From Methanobrevibacter thaueri (GTDB lineage: Archaea > Methanobacteriota > Methanobacteria > Methanobacteriales > Methanobacteriaceae): a stretch of 64,000 nt of DNA. The notes beneath the pieces are model-generated. The model was not told the origin of the DNA and ran no database searches. It saw only the letters and a program-made list of their open reading frames with translations. Where the stretch lies: contig NZ_SUTJ01000004.1 of assembly GCF_015062915.1 (NCBI RefSeq), positions 62,001 through 126,000 on the forward strand, written 5' to 3'. The position numbers were made by a program, and so were the translations under genes. This document shows, one piece after another, positions 54,609 to 63,092 of the stretch; the stretch's first letter is position 1; each line of letters begins with the position of its first letter.

Positions 54609-56279
54609 ATGAATGATTTAGAAGAAATTATCTATAAGCATGCTTTACTCAATGCAGCCAAACATAAGGGTTCAGCAAATCCAGGTGCTGTAATGGGTTC
54701 AATCATGTCAAACGAACCTGAACTCAGAAGTAAGGCAAAAGAAATCGGTCCAATGTCCGGTAAGATTGTAGCAAAAGTAAATGCATTGTCTCCAGAAGAG
54801 CAACAGGCTGAAATGGAAAAGTTAGGTGTTGAAGTTCAAGACAAAAAACCTAAAGCAAAGGAAAAAGGCCTTCAGGAACTTCCTGGAACACATGAAAACA
54901 TCGTATTGAGATTTGCTCCAAACCCAAGCGGACCGTTGCATATCGGACACTCACGTGCAGCAGTTCCTAACGCCGAATACGTTAAAAGACATAACGGTAA
55001 ATTGATTTTAAGGATAGAGGACACTGACCCTAAAAGGGTATACGAACCTGCATATGAGATGATTCCAGAGGATTTGGAATGGCTTGGAGTCAATCCAGAT
55101 GAAATAATCTATCAATCCGACAGGTTTGAAATATATTATGATTACGCACGTCAATTGATTGAAAAGGGTGCAGCTTACATGTGCACATGTGACGGAGGGG
55201 ACTTCAAGGAATTGAAGGACAATTGCCAAGCATGCCCATGCCGTGACAACACTGTTGAGGAAAACCTTGAATTATGGGATAAATTCGACACCATGGAAGC
55301 AGGTGAAGCTGTGCTTCGTGTAAAAACAGACATCAAGCATAAAAACCCTGCAATCCGTGACTGGGTTGCAATGAGACTTGTTGATGAAACCCATCCAAGA
55401 CTTGGCAACAAGTACAGAATCTATCCTATGATGAACTTCTCCGTAGCTGTGGATGACCATCTCATGGGACTCACACACGTTTTAAGGGGAAAAGACCATC
55501 TTGCAAACACTGAAAAGCAAAAATACCTCTATGACCATATGGGTTGGGACGTTCCTGAATACATCCACTATGGCCGTTTGAAAATGGAGGACATTGCACT
55601 CAGTACCTCAAAGGCAATGGCTGGAATTGAAGATGGAACATACTCAGGATGGGATGATCCAAGACTTGGAACACTCAGGGCTATTGCAAGACGTGGAATT
55701 GACCCAAGAACCATCTACAACCTGATTACTGAAATCGGTGTGAAAATGGCTGATTCAGCTATCAGCTGGAAAAAGATATATGGTTTGAACCGCAATTTCC
55801 TTGAACCAATCGCAAACAGATACTTCTTCTGTGAAGACCCTGTAAAGATTGAGGTTGAAGGATATGAAGACGGAAAAGTAGATATTGAAAGACCACTTCA
55901 CGCAGACCACATGGACAGGGGCAACAGGCACTTGCCGTTTGACGGAACAGCATACCTTGCAAAATCCGATGTGAATGATGGCCTATTCAGGCTGATGGAT
56001 GCAGTCAATGTTGACATTAACGGTGAGGATGTAACATACCACTCCACCTCATTTGAGGATGCACGTGAAGCAAAAGCCAGAATCATCCAATGGGTGCCAG
56101 TAGATGAGAATGTCAACGTTAAAATAGTGATGGATGACGCATCCCTCAAGACAGGGCTTGGTGAAAGCGCACTCAAGGGCTTGACAGTCGGTGATGTCGT
56201 ACAATTCGAAAGGGTTGGATTTGCGCGTCTCGATGAAGTCACTGATGATGAAATGATATTCTACTACGCTCACAAATAG
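54609..56279 (+). CDS. gltX: Glutamate-tRNA ligase (archaeal/eukaryal type)
   Basis: This 556-residue class I synthetase has the HIGH motif PLHIGHSRAAVP (109-120) and a KMSKS equivalent LSTSKAM (about 330-336). The beta-barrel anticodon-binding domain typical of GlnRS/archaeal GluRS occupies about 400-556. The N-terminal 90 residues are a helical extension. It charges tRNA-Glu and, with GatDE, supports tRNA-Gln synthesis. An ATTTATATA box near 54540 fits a promoter divergent from the TPR operon. Confidence 0.97.
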   Translation: MNDLEEIIYKHALLNAAKHKGSANPGAVMGSIMSNEPELRSKAKEIGPMSGKIVAKVNALSPEEQQAEMEKLGVEVQDKKPKAKEKGLQELPGTHENIVLRFAPNPSGPLHIGHSRAAVPNAEYVKRHNGKLILRIEDTDPKRVYEPAYEMIPEDLEWLGVNPDEIIYQSDRFEIYYDYARQLIEKGAAYMCTCDGGDFKELKDNCQACPCRDNTVEENLELWDKFDTMEAGEAVLRVKTDIKHKNPAIRDWVAMRLVDETHPRLGNKYRIYPMMNFSVAVDDHLMGLTHVLRGKDHLANTEKQKYLYDHMGWDVPEYIHYGRLKMEDIALSTSKAMAGIEDGTYSGWDDPRLGTLRAIARRGIDPRTIYNLITEIGVKMADSAISWKKIYGLNRNFLEPIANRYFFCEDPVKIEVEGYEDGKVDIERPLHADHMDRGNRHLPFDGTAYLAKSDVNDGLFRLMDAVNVDINGEDVTYHSTSFEDAREAKARIIQWVPVDENVNVKIVMDDASLKTGLGESALKGLTVGDVVQFERVGFARLDEVTDDEMIFYYAHK

Positions 56280-56287
56280 GTGAAACA

Positions 56288-56755
56288 ATGACCATGTTTA
56301 CAAACGGATATTCAACACTGCAGATGCCTGAAGGCTTTGAGGCAGTCAACACCAAGGATGAGTTCAATGAACTCTACCTTGTCAACACCAAGATTCCAAT
56401 GTCCATCAAGTATTCAACAACACCTACACTCGTGGGGCTTCCAAACATAAAGGAGGACTTTGAAAAGAATATTGTCAACAATGACAGGATTGAACTAGTC
56501 AATTCAGATTTCATTGTCATAAACGATAACATTTACTATATGATTGTCTCCTCATTTTCCGACGGCGAGAATGAGCTTAGACGCAATGAGTTTTTGTATG
56601 TGGAGGACAGCAACCTTTACATATTTGAATTCACCTATCCTTACGCTGACAGGGAATTGGATGATTTCTATCTAAACATTATCCGATCTTTAAAAATCAG
56701 TGTTCCAAAATACATTGTTGAGGATGGTGGATACAGGTTGAATGAAATGGATTAA
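56288..56755 (+). CDS. Hypothetical protein, small and beta-rich
   Basis: This 155-residue soluble protein has no recognised family. It alternates short strands and loops (GYSTLQMPEGFEAVNTKDEF; ELRRNEFLYVEDSNLYIFEF), suggesting a small alpha-beta fold like those used for binding. It begins nine bases after gltX with GGTGA upstream, so it is cotranscribed. It is followed by a bidirectional hairpin. Confidence 0.75.
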   Translation: MTMFTNGYSTLQMPEGFEAVNTKDEFNELYLVNTKIPMSIKYSTTPTLVGLPNIKEDFEKNIVNNDRIELVNSDFIVINDNIYYMIVSSFSDGENELRRNEFLYVEDSNLYIFEFTYPYADRELDDFYLNIIRSLKISVPKYIVEDGGYRLNEMD

Positions 56756-56773
56756 AAAAAAGAAAAGTTTTGT

Positions 56774-56798
56774 AAAAAGATATTTAATATATCTTTTT
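56774..56798. terminator. Bidirectional hairpin between convergent genes
   Basis: AAAAAGATAT (56774-56783) pairs perfectly with ATATCTTTTT (56789-56798) around TTAAT. Read on either strand the 3' arm ends in five T (or U) residues. The minus-strand gene's stop codon (56784-56786) lies in the loop. It fits a two-way intrinsic terminator. Confidence 0.65.
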
Positions 56799-58253
56799 CA
56801 CATCACTTGGTTTTATTGTAATATTTTGACGTCTGTACTTAACAGATATATCATCACCGTTAATGGCATAAACCTGACTTGAATAGGTTTCGCCTAAGTG
56901 ATTGAAGATGATTTCATCTCCTTTTTTAAGAACGACCTCATTGTTGTTCAATTCTATTTTTATATTGTCTCTGGAAGGTTTGCTTTTTATTGCACCGACT
57001 TTTGGTCTTGCCAATTCTGGTTCCGGTGAATTTTTAGCCATGTTGAACACTCTTCTGGTGTTTGCTTGCCTTAACCTTTCGTCATTGTCCATTTGATGTA
57101 GCTGGTTGTAGTCAGCGTCAAAGTCAATGTGTCTTTCATTTATGATTGGTTCGTATGGGTCGTAGTCATTAACGTTTCTGATGAATGATTCCCCATCATC
57201 TTTTTGAGGGATTTCCTCATTTTCCTGAACGAGCTTGTCTTTAACTTCCTGGAATATTTTGGATCCTTTGATTTTGTTTGTGATTTTGTCCAGGTCTTTT
57301 CTGTAGTCAAGATCCATTGGGTCATCTTCAAATAGGTTAGCGTCATCAATTGAAGCACCCATTTTGTAATCTTTTTTATCATCAACTTTGCTTGGGGTCT
57401 TAAGTGCAGGCTCTTCGATTTCTTCACTTTCCTGTTTCAATAGGGTTTCAGTGATGTTGTCATCTTCGGAAATGCTTTCAATGGTCTTTTCGCTTTCTTC
57501 GGATGCGCTGCTGATTGCCTCATCAATATCCTTTTGTGATGCTACTGACGGTGCTTCACTGGATTTTGTATCTTTAATTATGTCGCTGATTTTTTCCTCT
57601 TTTTCCTCGTTGATGATTTCTTCAATGAGAGGTTCTTCAGTTTTGTTCTTGATGCTTTCCTTTATCTCTTCAAGTTCAGGGTCTTCGCCTTCTTTCTTGA
57701 TTGTTTTGGATTCTTTTTCCCTCTCACTGTCTTTTCTTTTTGATTCTTTAATCAATTCATCAATTGTAAATAAGTCTTTTAATTCGGTTGTGTCCTTGTT
57801 ATTTTGAGTCATAATATCCATCTGGCTTTGTTTAATTGGTTCTTGAAACTTTTCAACTGTATTATCATAATTAATAAGTACTTGATTTTGTGATTCATAT
57901 TCGAAGTTGTTTAATGTAATAGGTTCAACTTCGGGAACAATATAGGCATCGTTTTTAGGGGATGCCGGTTCTGATTTTCTAAATAAGTTATGTGATTTTT
58001 GAGTCTGTTGGGTGTTCTGTGGGGATAAACTACGTCGTTGGTTGGAAGGCTTTTGTTCATTATTGTTGCCGCTGAGTGAATTGATTGTTTGCTTACCAGC
58101 GTTCAATGCGCTGTTTATGCTTTCACTGCTTGGCAGTATTGATCCTTCGTCATTTTCTAACTCATCGCCTCTATAGTGCAATTTGACTAAAATTATTGCG
58201 ATAATAGCGATGAGGGCTATAGTTATCCAAAGTATTATGGTAATGTCATTCAT
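56784..58253 (-). CDS. Membrane-anchored protein with a long acidic disordered region and C-terminal beta domain
   Basis: This 489-residue protein starts with one hydrophobic helix (about 4-24, followed by KLHYRGDE). A long low-complexity segment rich in Glu, Lys, Ser and Asp follows (about 35-400), probably disordered and charged. The C-terminal 60 residues look like a small beta barrel: NNNEVVLKKGDEIIFNHLGE, then DDISVKYRRQNITIKPSDV. The topology suggests a cytosolic tail tethered to the membrane. I do not recognise a family. A role in cell division, nucleoid or wall-synthesis scaffolding would be inference only. Confidence 0.8.
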   Translation of the reverse strand: MNDITIILWITIALIAIIAIILVKLHYRGDELENDEGSILPSSESINSALNAGKQTINSLSGNNNEQKPSNQRRSLSPQNTQQTQKSHNLFRKSEPASPKNDAYIVPEVEPITLNNFEYESQNQVLINYDNTVEKFQEPIKQSQMDIMTQNNKDTTELKDLFTIDELIKESKRKDSEREKESKTIKKEGEDPELEEIKESIKNKTEEPLIEEIINEEKEEKISDIIKDTKSSEAPSVASQKDIDEAISSASEESEKTIESISEDDNITETLLKQESEEIEEPALKTPSKVDDKKDYKMGASIDDANLFEDDPMDLDYRKDLDKITNKIKGSKIFQEVKDKLVQENEEIPQKDDGESFIRNVNDYDPYEPIINERHIDFDADYNQLHQMDNDERLRQANTRRVFNMAKNSPEPELARPKVGAIKSKPSRDNIKIELNNNEVVLKKGDEIIFNHLGETYSSQVYAINGDDISVKYRRQNITIKPSDVKKIY

Positions 58254-58568
58254 AATTTCCCAACCCTTATTTAGTATATTTATATTTATGTTATATTCAT
58301 TAATTTAAATATTGTTATAGTCAATGTAATTTTGATAAAAATGGTTTAAAATAAATTTTACATTCTGAATTATTTCCAATTCACCTATTGAAATAGTAAA
58401 TAATAGTTAACATGTTTAAAATAACTGGTTTAAGATTATTCTAGTGTAACTTCATTATCAAAAAGTTTTAGGTTAAATCCAACATTCTCATAAATTATTT
58501 TTCAATCACTTAATTTATATATTGCGAAAATAAAATATAAATTAGATTAATATTTATGAGGATTAATC
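58254..58568 (+). promoter_or_regulatory. Divergent AT-rich gap with the dapL promoter
   Basis: The 315-base gap has no gene. A TATA box TTTATATA at 58514-58521 predicts a start near 58544, 25 bases before the dapL ATG. Other AT-rich blocks around 58275-58320 could serve the minus-strand gene. No clear long inverted repeat was found. Confidence 0.5.
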
Positions 58569-59804
58569 ATGGTTGTTAAAATAAATGAAAACTATCTAAA
58601 ATTGAAAAGCAGCTACCTCTTTGTAGAAGTGGCTAGAAGAGAAGCGGAATTCGCAAAAGCAAATCCTGATGCAGACATAATCAAAATGGGTATTGGGGAC
58701 GTAACCAAGCCTTTAGTGCCTGCAGTAATCGATGCATTCAGAAAAGCAGTAGACGAAATGGCAGATGGTGAAACATTCATGGGATACGGTCCGGAACAAG
58801 GATACGGATTTTTAGCTGAAGCTATCATTAAAAACGATTACAACAAATATGGAATCGACCTTGACACCTCCGAAGTCTTCATTAGTGACGGAGCAAAATG
58901 TGACACAGGTAACATTCAGGAAATCTTCGGAATCGACAACAAGATCGCAGTGACTGACCCTGTTTACACAGTATATGTCGATACCAACGTAATGGCCGGA
59001 AGAACCGGTGAAATGGGTGACGACGGTATGTATGAAGGTTTAACATACCTCAAATGTAATGCTGAAAACGGTTTCGTTCCAGAACTTCCATCCGAACCTG
59101 TTGACATAATCTACTTATGTTACCCTAACAACCCTACAGGTACCACTTTAACCAAAGACCAGTTAAAAGTATTTGTAGAATACGCAAAAGAAAACAAGGC
59201 AATCATATTATTCGATGCAGCATATGAAGTGTTCATCAATGAAGACAATGTTCCTCACAGTATTTATGAAATTGAAGGAGCAAAAGAAGTGGCTATTGAA
59301 TTCAAGAGTTTCTCAAAAACCGCAGGATTCACCGGTACCCGTTGCGCATACACTATTGTTCCTAAGGAATTGAAAGGATATGATTCCGAAGGAAATGAAG
59401 TGGAAATCAACCCATTATGGAATAGAAGACAAACCACAAAATTCAACGGTGCATCCTATCCTGTCCAAAGGGCTGCTGAAGCAACATACTCTCCTGAAGG
59501 CCAAAAACAAATCAGGGAAGTCGTTGACTACTACATGGAAAACGCAAAATTAATCCGTGAAAGCTTAACCGAAATCGGCCTTGAAGTCTACGGTGGAGTA
59601 AGCTCACCTTACATCTGGGTTAAAACCCCTAACGACATGGATTCCTGGGACTTCTTTGACATACTGTTAAAAGAAGCTAATGTTGTCGGAACTCCAGGTT
59701 CAGGATTCGGACCTAGCGGTGAAGGTTACTTAAGACTCACAGCATTCAACACATTGGAAAACACTAAAGAGGCAATGGATAGAATTTCAAAACTAGAATT
59801 TTAG
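58569..59804 (+). CDS. dapL: LL-diaminopimelate aminotransferase
   Basis: This 411-residue fold-type I aminotransferase converts tetrahydrodipicolinate to LL-diaminopimelate, the short lysine route of Methanobacteriales. The PLP lysine is K250 in [29 protein letters not shown] and [13 protein letters not shown] are family motifs. Lysine made here also feeds pseudomurein crosslinks. GAGGA precedes the ATG. Three uncharacterised genes follow in the same operon. Confidence 0.96.
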   Translation: MVVKINENYLKLKSSYLFVEVARREAEFAKANPDADIIKMGIGDVTKPLVPAVIDAFRKAVDEMADGETFMGYGPEQGYGFLAEAIIKNDYNKYGIDLDTSEVFISDGAKCDTGNIQEIFGIDNKIAVTDPVYTVYVDTNVMAGRTGEMGDDGMYEGLTYLKCNAENGFVPELPSEPVDIIYLCYPNNPTGTTLTKDQLKVFVEYAKENKAIILFDAAYEVFINEDNVPHSIYEIEGAKEVAIEFKSFSKTAGFTGTRCAYTIVPKELKGYDSEGNEVEINPLWNRRQTTKFNGASYPVQRAAEATYSPEGQKQIREVVDYYMENAKLIRESLTEIGLEVYGGVSSPYIWVKTPNDMDSWDFFDILLKEANVVGTPGSGFGPSGEGYLRLTAFNTLENTKEAMDRISKLEF

Positions 59805-59813
59805 GTGTTATAA

Positions 59814-60506
59814 TTGAAAATAATAGAAAAACCAGTTCAGATTGAAGAAGGAGATTCATTTAAAATATTATTATCAAAATATGGTGCAATTGCACTCGAC
59901 AAGCAAGAAAACTTATCAGAATTAATTGGAGATGAAGCTGGCGATTTGGACATCGAAAAAGGCACATTGACCTTTGGAGATATTGAGTTTCCCGTTCAGA
60001 TTTTAGGATTTTACATGCAAGACTCACAACAATGGTCTTGGGCATGGGACAATGAGGACATCTTCGGTGGAGATTTAATCAAATCCGCAAATGAAATCAA
60101 GGCAATCGGAGAGGAATTCGAAATCAAGGAATTCACCTCCCCAATTCTCAATGCAGACTTTAATGATTGCCACACTTTGGCAATGACCGCTACAGGCATT
60201 TTGAAAATGGATGCTTATTATGGGGTTTCAGAAGAAGGATTGGACATCTTTGTGCTTATCAAATCAGATTTAATCGAAGAGATTAATTCCCCTAAAAAGT
60301 TCAGGGACACTTTCTACACTTTCCAAAAGAACTTCAACATCTACCCAAAAATAGCATTCGAATCATACACAAAACTTAAAGGTTATGGTTTCAAGCCACA
60401 TGATGATTTCGCCCTTGCAAAAATCGGTGAAGCCCGTGTAATGGCAGGATATACCGAAAGGGGAAACGTTACAAGACTTTTAATCTTTGGTGACGATGAA
60501 AGGTGA
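59814..60506 (+). CDS. Conserved hypothetical protein (DUF6882-like)
   Basis: This 230-residue soluble protein starts at TTG with AGGTG upstream, nine bases after dapL. The motif DSQQWSWAWDNED (about 67-79) recalls DUF6882, but I make that link from memory only. The rest is acidic alpha-beta sequence without catalytic signatures. It overlaps nothing but is followed almost at once by the next gene, whose ATG is four bases after this stop. Function is unknown. Confidence 0.7.
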   Translation: MKIIEKPVQIEEGDSFKILLSKYGAIALDKQENLSELIGDEAGDLDIEKGTLTFGDIEFPVQILGFYMQDSQQWSWAWDNEDIFGGDLIKSANEIKAIGEEFEIKEFTSPILNADFNDCHTLAMTATGILKMDAYYGVSEEGLDIFVLIKSDLIEEINSPKKFRDTFYTFQKNFNIYPKIAFESYTKLKGYGFKPHDDFALAKIGEARVMAGYTERGNVTRLLIFGDDER

Positions 60507-60510
60507 GGAT

Positions 60511-61107
60511 ATGGGCCCGGATTTAGTTGAGGAAATAGACTATCTGATAGAATTGCTCACTAAATCAGGATTCTTTTCAGTTGGGGAAATCATAGAAATA
60601 TTGGAAGACCAGTTCATAGAAGAGGAGATTGATTTTTCAAATCATGAAATCTCATTAAGAGATTCTTCTAATGAAAATTTCTCAAAATTGGAAAAGGCAT
60701 TTAAAAAGTTGGCTAGCGAGAATATTGTAGCTATCCATAACTGTGGCTTTGACATTGAGGAAGGGGTCAGTGACGCATTTGAGCTTCAGGTTCACTTGCT
60801 CAACAACAAATTTGAGGCTAAAGGCTTTTGTTTTTACACCTTTGAGGATGTTGAGGATGCGGTGTTTGATGATAAGCTGAAAATCACCTTTGGAGATTTT
60901 GAAAACGATGAGGCAAAGGCCTTGGAAATAGGTAAGGCAGTTGCAAGAACCTTGAAGGATGAAGGATTCGCTATCGATTGGGATGAGACTGTTAACAACC
61001 AGATTGAGATTGATCCTTTTAATTGGGACAAATCCTATGATAGTGAAAAGGAATATGAAATTGAAGGAGCATATGAAGTGTTTACAACCAGTCAGGTGTT
61101 AGAATGA
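60511..61107 (+). CDS. Conserved hypothetical protein (DUF6891-like)
   Basis: This 198-residue acidic protein resembles DUF6891, with VAIHNCGFDIEEGVSDAFE and AKGFCFYTFEDVEDAV as matching segments (from memory). The frame opens upstream at TTG 60487, but AGGTGAGG stands just before the ATG at 60511, so that start is chosen. Its stop codon overlaps the start of the next gene (ATGA). No function is known. Confidence 0.7.
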   Translation: MGPDLVEEIDYLIELLTKSGFFSVGEIIEILEDQFIEEEIDFSNHEISLRDSSNENFSKLEKAFKKLASENIVAIHNCGFDIEEGVSDAFELQVHLLNNKFEAKGFCFYTFEDVEDAVFDDKLKITFGDFENDEAKALEIGKAVARTLKDEGFAIDWDETVNNQIEIDPFNWDKSYDSEKEYEIEGAYEVFTTSQVLE

Positions 61108-61697
61108 ATGTAAGATCTTTAAAGTTAATCCGTGATGTAATTATCAATTCAGGCAAATGGGCATCAATAGAAATATCCCAGGACTCCATTTACATTGAGT
61201 TCAAGGATGTTGAGCTTGGAACTCCAAAGCATGACGAGGAGTTTTCATTGACCGTCAGGTTTGCAGGGGATTCATTTTTCACAGCATTCTACAATAACAT
61301 CTGGGATATTGAATTCATGTCAGGATACAACTTCAAGCATCAGTTGCTGAGTGAGGAAGTGTATTTTGAAGTCAAGGATATCAAGTTCATTGATTTCGAG
61401 TATCTCAATACTTTCTTCTATAATTTCAAAAAGGAAAAGACCATTTCAAGCGTGGATGATTTTGACATTCACAACATCAGAAATGACTTTTTCATGCTTG
61501 TAGAAACAAAGGACATTGCCTTTGTCGTTGGCGGAAATCAAATGGATTTCTTCTCACCGTTCGAAAGGCTTGATGATGCTTCATTGAGAGAGTTGTCCAA
61601 TCAGTGGATGCTTTACTTCCTGAATTATCATATGAAAAGAAACCTTATCAAGGACCCAATGTGTGAAAATCATCCGTTGAGATATACTAACAAATAA
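61104..61697 (+). CDS. Hypothetical protein, last gene of the dapL operon
   Basis: This 197-residue soluble protein has no family I recognise. It is rich in aromatic residues (SFFTAFYNNIWDIEFMSGYN) with alternating strands and a C-terminal helix before HPLRYTNK. The start overlaps the previous stop by four bases, so translation is coupled. A hairpin at 61717-61750 follows. Confidence 0.65.
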   Translation: MNVRSLKLIRDVIINSGKWASIEISQDSIYIEFKDVELGTPKHDEEFSLTVRFAGDSFFTAFYNNIWDIEFMSGYNFKHQLLSEEVYFEVKDIKFIDFEYLNTFFYNFKKEKTISSVDDFDIHNIRNDFFMLVETKDIAFVVGGNQMDFFSPFERLDDASLRELSNQWMLYFLNYHMKRNLIKDPMCENHPLRYTNK

Positions 61698-61716
61698 CAT
61701 CATATTGTTTTTAAGA

Positions 61717-61750
61717 ATATCTGTTAGCAGATTAACTTAACGGATATTTT
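61717..61750 (+). terminator. Hairpin terminator of the dapL operon
   Basis: ATATCTGTTA (61717-61726) pairs with TAACGGATAT (61738-61747) with one G-U wobble around 11 bases, then TTT. A further T-run lies near 61791. Confidence 0.55.
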
Positions 61751-61938
61751 ACTTAATTTATTTTTCATGCTCGTATTAATTATGAGCTCTCTTTTTAATT
61801 AAAACAATACTTTTTTCTTGCAATATTTTCCCATATTTTGAATGTTATTCAAAAAGCTTTTTAATTATAAATTATATAATATTATTGTTATGAAAATTTT
61901 ACAAGATTTTCAACTATTAATGATTAAGGAGTTATTAA

Positions 61939-62958
61939 ATGACTTGTAGTATTTTAGTTGGTGGAGCATGGGGTGATGAAGGTAAAGGAAAATGTATAAC
62001 TTACCTTTGTGACAATGACAAACCAAGCATAATAGCTCGTGCAGGTGTTGGACCAAATGCAGGGCACTCCGTTGAATTCAATGGAGAAAAATACGGTTTA
62101 AGACTAACCCCATCAGGTTTCGTACATACCGGCGCTAAACTCATGATTGGTGCAGGAGTGTTAGTGAATCCGGATGTGCTGTTTAACGAATTTGAGAACT
62201 TGAAAAAATATAACGTAAAAGAAAGAATGTGTGTCGACCCAAGATGTGCAATCATTTCAAAAGAACATCTTGAAAGGGACGTTAAATCAGAGCATTTGGC
62301 TAAAAAGATCGGAAGTACTGGTTCAGGATGTGGACCTGCAAATTCAGACAGAGTATTGAGAACAATCGACCTTGCAAAAGACATTCCAGAACTTGAGGAA
62401 TACATTACCGATGTGTCAGTTGCATGTAATGAGGCTATTGACAATGGTGAAGACGTATTCATTGAAGGTTCACAAGGTTTTGCTCTTTCACTTTACTACG
62501 GAACATACCCATTTGTAACAAGTAAAGACACCACTGCATCAACATTTGCAGCTGATGTGGGTGTCGGCCCAACTAAAGTTGATGAAGTCATTAATGTATT
62601 TAAATCTTACATTTCCCGTGTTGGTGAAGGACCATTCCCAACTGAAATGACTCAGGAAGAAGCTGAAAGCAAAGGTCTTGAGGAATACGGTGTTGTAACC
62701 GGAAGACGTAGAAGAATCGGATACTTTGACATGGAACTTGCAAAAGAATCATGCAGAATCAACGGTGCAACACAAATCGCTTTGACCTGTGTTGACAGAT
62801 TATTTGACTGTGCACGTGTTCAAGACTATGATCAATTGTCCGCTGAAACCAAAGCGTTCATTGAAGACATTCAAACAGAAACAGGTGTGCCAGTAACCAT
62901 CATTTCAACCGGGCCTGACTTAAAAGACACTATTGACTTAAGAAAAGAATTATTATAA
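61939..62958 (+). CDS. purA: Adenylosuccinate synthetase (short archaeal form)
   Basis: This 339-residue GTPase-like enzyme joins IMP and aspartate with GTP to form adenylosuccinate. The N-terminal loop is [11 protein letters not shown] (8-18) with D13, and NAGHSVEF holds the catalytic histidine. It is about 90 residues shorter than bacterial PurA, as is usual for archaeal forms. AAGGAG precedes the ATG. Confidence 0.96.
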   Translation: MTCSILVGGAWGDEGKGKCITYLCDNDKPSIIARAGVGPNAGHSVEFNGEKYGLRLTPSGFVHTGAKLMIGAGVLVNPDVLFNEFENLKKYNVKERMCVDPRCAIISKEHLERDVKSEHLAKKIGSTGSGCGPANSDRVLRTIDLAKDIPELEEYITDVSVACNEAIDNGEDVFIEGSQGFALSLYYGTYPFVTSKDTTASTFAADVGVGPTKVDEVINVFKSYISRVGEGPFPTEMTQEEAESKGLEEYGVVTGRRRRIGYFDMELAKESCRINGATQIALTCVDRLFDCARVQDYDQLSAETKAFIEDIQTETGVPVTIISTGPDLKDTIDLRKELL

Positions 62959-62980
62959 TTCTTTTTCACTATTTTTTTTT
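62943..62980 (+). terminator. Stop-codon hairpin and T-run after purA
   Basis: AAAAGAATT (62943-62951) pairs perfectly with AATTCTTTT (62957-62965) around ATTAT, with the stop codon at 62956-62958. Five T residues end the stem and nine more follow at 62972-62980. Confidence 0.65.
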
Positions 62981-63042
62981 AATTTAATCCTTTGATAAAA
63001 AAAGAATTTTTTAGAATTAGAACTTATTTTTAGTATTTAAAT

Positions 63043-63092
63043 ATAAAAAAAGAAAAAGGGTTTTCGACATTTAGTCGTTAGCTAAATTGTCG
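63043..63092 (-). terminator. Stop-codon hairpin and U-run of the CofE-like gene
   Basis: On the minus strand CGACA-TTTAG type arms (63065-63074 and 63082-63092, one bulge) pair across the stop codon (63071-63073). They are followed by AAAACCC and a T-rich tract down to 63043. This is an intrinsic-terminator layout. Confidence 0.65.
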
